Assembly: GCF_052857255.1 (NCBI RefSeq)
Contig: NC_135505.1
Coordinates: 26,482,999 to 26,546,998, forward strand
Direction: 5' to 3'
Length of the DNA stretch: 64,000 bases
From: Amblyomma americanum
Taxonomy: Eukaryota; Arthropoda; Arachnida; Ixodida; Ixodidae
This document shows, piece after piece, positions 57,512-64,000 of this stretch. Position 1 is the first letter of the stretch. The number at the start of each line of letters is the position of its first letter. A program made the translations under genes and the position numbers. The notes beneath the pieces are model-generated. The model was not told where the DNA came from. It saw nothing but the letters and a program-made list of their open reading frames with translations, and made no database searches.

Positions 57512-57879
57512 GTGTACACTGGGTGGCGATGTGGCGTACACTTGTGGCGAGGCCTGGAAATACAGAAGAGCAAGATAAATGTTGAAAAGAGGAGTGGAAA
57601 GGGAATGCGAAAGCTAAGAGTTCCTGAGAAATGGTAGCTACAGGTACCGAGCATAAGATAAAGGTCGTTATGAATAAACGATCCAAAACACAGGGAAAAA
57701 GAGGATGGGTCGAGGAATGGGGTCGGGGGGGTTTGTAGGGTGGAAGAAGCAATAGCAAGGTGACAAACAATAAAAGCTACATAAAAAGGCTGACCCCCAT
57801 CCGTCTCTTTTCTTTTCGCTTTTCCTCAGCTGTCCTGCCTGGAGAAGGATAATAAGGGTGCACTAAAGAGGAATCTTAA

Positions 57880-58376
57880 GTCGTCTTTTTACCCCGGAAA
57901 CTCGATATACACGTTCCTAGCATTCTTAGAATAATGGTCCTGTGCGGCCGATTTCCGTAATTTAAACCGCATGAAGCGTCCTGGTGGCCGCCTTTTATTT
58001 TAATTCAACGCTGAATGCAAGAGGAGTCAACCAACGTGAGGACTGCCTTTCAGCCAGTCCTGTGGCGGCTGGCCGCTCTGCCATCGGCCGAGTGATACGT
58101 AAATCAAAGAGTTCACGCGTATGTTTATTTCCGTGGGCCTAATTTCCGGCGAGGTTGTCTGCGACTGAAACTATGTTTATTCAAAAAAAAACGTAAAAAG
58201 CAAACTAAATGCGAAAGCGAAGCCCCCACGGGACTGGCTGAAAGGCACTACACGCGTTGGTTGACTCTTCCTACCTTCAGCGCCTAGGCGGGAGCCGGTT
58301 CGTTTAATTCGGTATAAATCCACCGCACAGGACAATGATTCGGCGTGTAGATCGAGTTCCCACTGTAAAAAGACGA
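57880..58376. repeat. Foldback element with long inverted arms
   Basis: The left arm (57880-58065) and right arm (58225-58376) are inverted repeats. Paired blocks are TCGTCTTTTTACCCCGG with CTCGTCTTTTTACAGTGG (reverse), TCCTGTGCGGCCGATTT with TCCTGTGCGGTGGATTT, and GAGTCAACCAACG...GCCTTTCAGCCAGTCC. About 160 bases separate the arms. A CACTAAAGAGGAA motif lies just outside the left arm and has no partner on the right, so the right end may be truncated. No coding sequence. Confidence 0.65.
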
Positions 58377-59925
58377 GTTCACATTCATTTTAATGCCATC
58401 ATCAGCCAATTTCCTACTTCTTACCCTCGTTTCCGTCACTGAGTTACCTTCCTCGGATCAATGATGAACCTCTAAACATTCGCAGGCACCCTGATGAAGC
58501 TTCCCGTCCTGTGTTCAATTTTTTTCTAAAAGTGTAGTTGTTTCTCTATGGGCGCCTATGCAAACTTCGTTGTCAGTTTTTTATCCCATTTCACTCCCTC
58601 ACCACACTTCCGCCGAGACTGAGCTCACGCGATTGTCGCGTTTACTACCGCCCCGAACAAGATTAGACAACTCTCAGAGGCTGGGAAAAAAAACAGTTCT
58701 TTATGCGATCGGTGCAGCGAAAGGGCGTCGCTCGCTATGGCTCCCGCTAGTCCGCTGTACACCCTGGCCGGGTTCTCCCCAGAGCTCGACTGGAGGCCCC
58801 TGACTTTCCTCAAGCCTGTACCAGTCAATAGAATATGCAACGCTTGCGGACTGGTCCGCAAGAGGACCGCTTTGCTGCCCTGCATGCATGTGCTGCGCGA
58901 GTGTTGCTTCGAGCGCTGCTCCCAGAACGAGATGCAGGAGTGTCCTCTGGACGGCAATCACCACGAGAAGGAGGACGTTGCCGTGCTCGACTTCCCTGCT
59001 GACGAGCTGCTGAGCAGAGAGGTAAACCGGTTGGGCTTCGTTTTTTTCTTTGCACTTGCCCCTTGCTGCTTGCTGCGCAGAGATTCAAGCATGTATAACA
59101 TTTGACATACAGCGAAGCCCTGTATGAAATTGAAATTGTTGCTAAGCCTCGTTGCCAGAGTAATGTTTAGAGGAAACCAATGCTGTGTTTAAAATAATTA
59201 GGCGCCCACCCACTTCAAAATTTGAACTATTATGCAATTTATGGCGCATATTAGTTTCATTAAAAAAATATGCTAAACCGAGTGGACTTTCGAAGCAGGT
59301 GTTGATTGTTCAATTGAAGGGAGCACTAAAGCTCTGCCCTGAGTGTCCTAAGTGCTATCTTTAGTGGTTTTAATACCGCGGTAGGGACTGTGCGACCCAA
59401 TTTGCTCTTTCCGAGCAACCTATTGCGCAGCTGCCGCGACACTCCACCGAACAAGTAACTGGGTAGTAACTCGGGTTGCTAGGCAACGCCACAAGGTCGT
59501 ACATACGGTGAACGTACGGTGATAGGATTCTTGGTTGGTGTTGGTGAGCGTATAAATTTATGTCGGCCTGTTGACGGCTGGACATAGCCGCTATGCAAGG
59601 TATTCTGGCAATTGGATATGTTCTCTTCAATCTCAAGTGGTTTCGAAAGCTGGAGATGCAATGTGTGGTGCATAGCTAAGCCCCGAAGTAAACCAGGGCG
59701 TGCCTATAGAACGTTCGCCTCCGAATTGCTGCAGTGTGCATCAAGAAGTGCTGTAATTTGTGGGTAAAGAAGGTCTGGAAGCCAAGTGTCGGTTTTAGGA
59801 GGATTTGAACACAGGCATAAGGCACCTGGACGTGCAGTAAGAGGATCCTGGCCTTTCTACTAATATCCCTTCCCATGGACTAGAATAAATTTAGATAATA
59901 TAGACGGAGTCAACCCAAGAACGAA

Positions 59926-60135
59926 GATGAAGAAGCCCTTTAAAGGAGGCGTTCGAGCCAACGCCGTCGACCGATTTCCATGACGCTGTTGTTAATGCGA
60001 TTAGTCGTAGCTTACTGCTCAATTATCTGCCACTCCTTGCGTTTTCATGTAAATCGGGCAAGGGGGATAAGAATCGCTCGATGGCATTGGCTGGAGGGGT
60101 TCCTCTGAGGGGCATGTGCCGCAGCGCTCTTGAGT
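59926..60135. mobile_element. MITE-like foldback in the TRAF-like intron, copy 1
   Basis: Inverted ends: left AGCCAACGCCGTCGACCGAT, right (reverse complement) AGCCAATGCCATCGAGCGAT, with decayed outer parts (CCTTTAAAGGAGG against CCTCAGAGGAACC). It is related to the element at 60372-60590. The boundary is approximate. Confidence 0.5.
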
Positions 60136-60371
60136 TGATGAGAAACATAGCAATACTTTTTTCTTTTTTTCGTGCATTTTGCACCTTTTATATATTTCAT
60201 GTTTTTGCAATAAAATTTAGTTCCTGGACAGCGCCCTTGTTGTATTTCCTTTGCTAGGTTCGTTGTACGTTTTGCGCTGGTACTCAATATGAATTACTTC
60301 CAACTTGCCCCAACACAACGTACTCTTCAATAATCAGGAAGCCGAATGCGGAACCTAACAGTCGGATACAA

Positions 60372-60590
60372 CTAAAGAACGCAGCGGTTTTTCCCCGTCA
60401 TAGGATATTCTTCAAGCCAATGGCGTCGGCCGATTCTCATGACCATGTTAGCGTGACAATGCATGTGGAGGAAGACGAAAGAGACACTCCCCTCCCTTCG
60501 TTTTCATGCTATAGCAGGGTCATGAGAATCGACCAACACCATTGGCTGTAAGGGGGTCCTTTATCGGGGAAAAGCTGCTGCATTCTTAAG
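60372..60590. mobile_element. MITE-like foldback in the TRAF-like intron, copy 2
   Basis: Left arm CTAAAGAACGCAGCGGTTTT...AGCCAATGGCGTCGGCCGAT and right arm (reverse complement) CTTAAGAATGCAGCAGCTTT...AGCCAATGGTGTTGGTCGAT form about 70 bp of inverted repeat in a 219-bp element. No transposase. Confidence 0.65.
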
Positions 60591-61672
60591 TCCTAGCCCT
60601 AGAGCCCTAGCTACAGAGCCCCAAGCGCACACCCCCTATGTACTCAACCGCTTGTGTCTATATTGCTTTACTGAAAAAGCGGGTCTAAGATTCAAAGTTT
60701 TCATGACGTTCTAGCGAACCTGTTGAAACCCGCCACTGTGCAATAATTCTGCATTGCCCCGATACACCCTTGAAGCTGCGGTGCTGGAGCGTCGCCAGTG
60801 TTTTCAGAGGCAGGCCGTCGTATTTTACGAACAATAGAGTGTAAACTTTGACCTGTTACCGGCAGCTCGCTGATATGCTACGCGCTTTTCTCGAACGCGG
60901 AGTCTCAGATCAGTCTCCTTCCATTATTTATAGATGTTTGGCGAATGGCTGGGGAACAATATGCAATATTTCTCGCTCTTCAAAATTTCTTTTCACGATG
61001 TTCATACAACATACTGAGCGAAGTGCACGAAGCCCGTTGAGCATACGCAACAAGTTGAAAACTTGATTCTTTTTCAAAATAACCCTACGTCTAGCGTTTC
61101 ACTTATTTAAGTAAATATAAGGGAAAGGAAGGAAAAGTATTCTGTCCTCCTCGAAGTCCCTACACCGAGCGATAATCATCAAATCCGAATTGTTATTCTC
61201 TATACCTAGACAAGGTTTTAATTGAGTCTCTCAGTATGTAGTCATGACTTCTCTGCAAATGTTGCCTCTTGCCGCCTCGCAGGTCAAGTGCTGGAACGAA
61301 GGCAGCGGCTGCCAGTATGCGACCGCCGCTTCAGGGATCGCCCAGCATTTCCTGCTAGAATGTGAATATCACTCCGTCCGTTGTCCCAAGTGCTCGGCCA
61401 CTGTTTTATGCAGAGACGTGTGTACGCATCTCCGGTCGGCCTCCTGCAACACGTCGTCGCCTGCTGCATGCAAAAGCCAAGTTCCAGCTGGTCACGTGGA
61501 TGAGGCAGCATCATTGACTTCTTTCAGAGGAGCCTTTGAGAGGCAGGCGGCTGTAATCACAGCATATCTGAGGCCAATGTCTGTTGATACAGGCACGCAT
61601 GGGGACCGATTAAGCGAAATCTCTCATGGCATCAACGCACTAAAGGAGACCCTCAAGCAAGAACTAACACTT

Positions 61673-64000
61673 TTATCAAGTTCAAGTTCAAGTTTATTTT
61701 CCTTTCTTACAAAGAAGGAGCCGGGACTAAAAGCTGTGGTAACAGCTTGACTGGAGGTCCCGACTCCTTGAGACAGTGGCAGTACAGAAGGAAGGCGAGG
61801 GTCACATCATTTACATCAATTAGTAATGTCATGCAAATCCACATTTACGCGAAGCGCGAACACACATGCAAAACGAAAGTCGCAATACACACATGTACTC
61901 AAAGCAAATGTTTTACATCACTAAAATATACAAAAAAAAATCATGTCTGCTTCTTTCACAGATTGAAATTGTCTCGGCAGTAGTCACGGATATTGTGTTT
62001 TGAATTTCTGGTAATATCAAAATTGTCATGGATTAGTTTGTTTAGCAAGAGGGGAAGGTTGTAACTTAAGGACTGGTTCATAGAGTAAGTTCTTGGTGTT
62101 GGAGTGATCCAAGTTTCTTTGTATCTAGTGTTACGGCAGCTGTTATTTTCTCTCAGTTGTCCAAGTACAATAAAGGGATTGTCACGTTGTTGTGAAGATT
62201 ATTTATAGCATAATAGAAGCCTGTAAAAGTATAACGCGAAGATTGGAAGGATATCATACTTTATAAAGATATTTCTTGTGGGGAAAAGGAATGGCACATT
62301 TGCTATGGACCGGACGGCTTTTTTCTGCAGCAAATGCAATCTATGAAGATTTGTTACCCCTGTTGTTCCCCAAACCAAGCTGCAGTATTGGATATGACTT
62401 AGTACTAACGCGCTGTAGAGCAACATCTTTACCCTTACTGGAAAAATATGTCTAAAGCGACCAAGTATACCTAGAGCTGAGGAAACTTTCGAACAAATGT
62501 GTTCTATGTGCGCATTCCAAGTTAGGTTGTGAGAAAAGATAACGCCCAGTGTTTTTACAGAAGTCACAAGATCTATTGGTTGGCTGTTTAAGGCTATTTT
62601 GAGAGGCCTAGATATTTTCTTTCCCTTAGGGAGGTATAACAGAATTTGTGTTTTTGACGGATTTATGCGCAAGGAGTTTGCATCTGCCCATGAGTGCAGT
62701 TTATTAAGGGCTTCGCTTGTTTTGCTTTCAACCTCGGCCTCGGAAATACCTGTGACAAAAAAAGTTGTGTCATCTGCAAATGACACAACCGGAACATTAC
62801 TAGCGCTGTAGACGATGTCATTTATATAAACTAAAAATAGCAAAGGCCCAAGATTGCTTCCTTGGGGCACTCCGCATGTTATATGGAGGGTAGGAGAGGA
62901 TGCTGTGTTTATATCTACATATTGGGTTCTGTGAGATAAGTAAGATTGTAATAGGGTTAGCGCTAGGCGCCGCACACCATACCTTTCCAATTTAAAAAGA
63001 AGAATATCATGATTTATGAGGTCAAAGACCTTAGTAAAATCGATGTAAATACCCAGGGTGAGCTTGTTTTCACTGAATGCCTTAATTATAATTTCTTTTT
63101 GAGTTAGAAGTGCTGTCTCTTGAGATCTTTTCTTCCTAAATCCATGTTGAAAATCTAGAAATAAGTGATTTTCGTCAAAATAAGAAGTCACTCTGTGATG
63201 TATTATTTTCTCGGTGCCTTTGGAAAACACAGGCAGTATAGAAATCGGTCGGTAGTTTGTGAATAGGTTCTTATCACCTTTTTAAAAAACGGGTATCACT
63301 CGAGCAATTTGCATTCCTGTAGGAAAAACCCCAGTAGAGAGAATCAAATTATAAATATAGGTAATAATCGGGCACAGTATGTCAAGTACATATTTTACGG
63401 GCAATATCTGGAAGCCATTTACGTCCAGCGTTTTACTATTCTTCAAGTTATTGATGGAAGAGAAAACCTCAGCTGTTTCAGTCGGGGCCAAGAACAGCGA
63501 ACTTATCCTATCGTTTCCTCGCACGTACTGAGCGTAGTTTCTAATGGTACTCCCATCGAGTTCATTACCTTTCAATAAAAAAGTGATTGAAAGCATCTGC
63601 CAATGGAACACCGGAGAGCTCTTTTTCCCCATGCCTAAAGGGGCCAAGTGTAAGCGTAGGAGTACCGGGACGCACCAAAGAGTTCAACTTGCGCCAGGCT
63701 GCATCTGGCCGCAGTGTAGTTTCAGCATCGAACATATCTATTAGGTTTGAATCCTTAGCTTTCCTCAGCGTAGACGTAAGTTTATTCCGGTAGCTCTTAA
63801 ATTCTGCAAGTATATTTAGATCTTTAGTTTTTACAAATTTGGCATACAACGCATTTTTATGCTTGACCATTCTCAGGTGTTCTCTCGTTAACCAAGGTTT
63901 TCGCGCTCTCTTTGGCTTTTTTACTTGTGTTACTGGAAAATGCTGGTGGTATATTTTCTTAAGTATACTTATAAAAATAAGGTACGCTGTGTTGCTCTCA
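61673..64000 (-). pseudogene. LINE inserted in the TRAF-like exon; RT nearly intact
   Basis: The minus-strand element ends at 61673-61690 with TCAAGT repeats and runs off the right edge. The main frame (62199-63230) has the RT: NYRPISILPVF just upstream, DFQHGFRKKRSQETALL, LGIYIDFTKVFDLINHDIL, CGVPQGSNLGPLLFLVYIND, the catalytic VSFADDTTFF, and a complete C-terminal part with LGVIFSHNLTWNAHIEHICS. Between 63230 and 63282 one TAA replaces a lysine codon (PVF-stop-KGDK), frame otherwise kept. A frameshift lies between 63565 and 63647. Upstream frames (63282-63870) hold the endonuclease-RT linker. It is of the Jockey/CR1/L2 type. It is the youngest-looking LINE ORF here, but not intact. Confidence 0.85.

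Larger units (their letters stand above)
58737..61672 (+). pseudogene. TRAF-like gene: RING exon and zinc-finger exon, interrupted by a LINE
   Basis: Exon 1 (58737-59021, 95 codons) starts with ATG and encodes a RING-like finger: ICNACGLVRKRTALLPCMHV, then ECCFERC and CPLD. It ends with GAG|GTAAAC, phase 0. Exon 2 opens after GCCGCCTCGCAG at 61283 with VKCWNEGSGCQYATAASGIA, followed by TRAF zinc-finger cysteines (VRCPKC, VLCRDVCTHLRSASC) and the start of a coiled coil (GDRLSEISHGINALKETLKQ). At about 61673 the frame runs into the TCAAGT repeats of a LINE 3' tail; the paralogue at 54942 continues here without an intron, so the LINE sits in coding sequence. The MATH domain, if present, lies beyond the window. 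The intron of 2,261 bases contains two MITEs. Likely disabled, though a truncated RING/zinc-finger protein of about 230 residues remains possible. Confidence 0.8.

Overview
The window looks like the genome of a hard tick, most likely a metastriate ixodid. The evidence is many tRNA-derived SINEs of the tick Ruka type (box A/box B head, a body running through a conserved TTAACGTGCACTGACATCGC-like block), tick-type Gypsy gag, LINE and Penelope protein fragments, AT-rich spacers with (AC)n/(AT)n runs, and a TRAF-like (RING, TRAF zinc fingers, MATH) gene pair split by GT-AG introns. There is no prokaryotic gene organisation. Almost all of the 64 kb is transposable-element mosaic. Most long open frames are element fragments or frames read through repeats.

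Layout. 1-4.7 kb: copy 1 of a composite repeat (blocks A and B) carrying two SINEs. 3.5-10.75 kb: a 3,606-bp head-to-tail tandem duplication whose two units differ at one base that I could find; it contains a LINE ORF1/endonuclease fragment and a second LINE's RT. 11.2-12.9 kb and 24.2-25.3 kb: two colinear halves of one degenerate Gypsy element (LTR, gag N-terminus // gag C-terminus, protease), all on the minus strand. Between the halves lies an 11.3-kb segment (12921-24214) with matching inverted ends CCCAGGCAGCACA/CCCATGTAGCACA and TA on both sides. It contains subterminal minisatellites, a small spliced gene, a P-element/THAP transposase pseudogene and copy 2 of blocks A and B, with A inverted relative to copy 1.

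25.3-52.6 kb: a diverged 9-kb repeat unit (called P-Q-R here) present as P-Q-R, then P-Q, then an inverted R. Parts of it are Penelope-like retroelements (GIY-YIG endonuclease, RT). It is riddled with LINEs (26.1-30.6, 43.9-44.8 kb), SINEs, a Harbinger-like MITE and a solo LTR. 52.6-64 kb: the only region with recognisable host gene content, namely a 5'-truncated, frameshifted TRAF-like pseudogene (54.9-56.1 kb) and a second TRAF-like gene (RING exon at 58.7 kb, zinc-finger exon at 61.3 kb) whose second exon is cut by a LINE running off the window end. MITEs and foldback elements sit upstream of and inside its intron.

Relations. No operon-like cooperation exists; the informative relations are insertion order. 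Gypsy is the oldest layer, the 11.3-kb element and a SINE landed in its gag, and later an inversion and small-scale decay rearranged the insert. The possibly functional coding units are the 87-codon spliced gene at 13.9-15.1 kb and, less likely, the interrupted TRAF-like gene. All positions of repeat boundaries were read by eye and may be off by tens of bases unless stated as exact.
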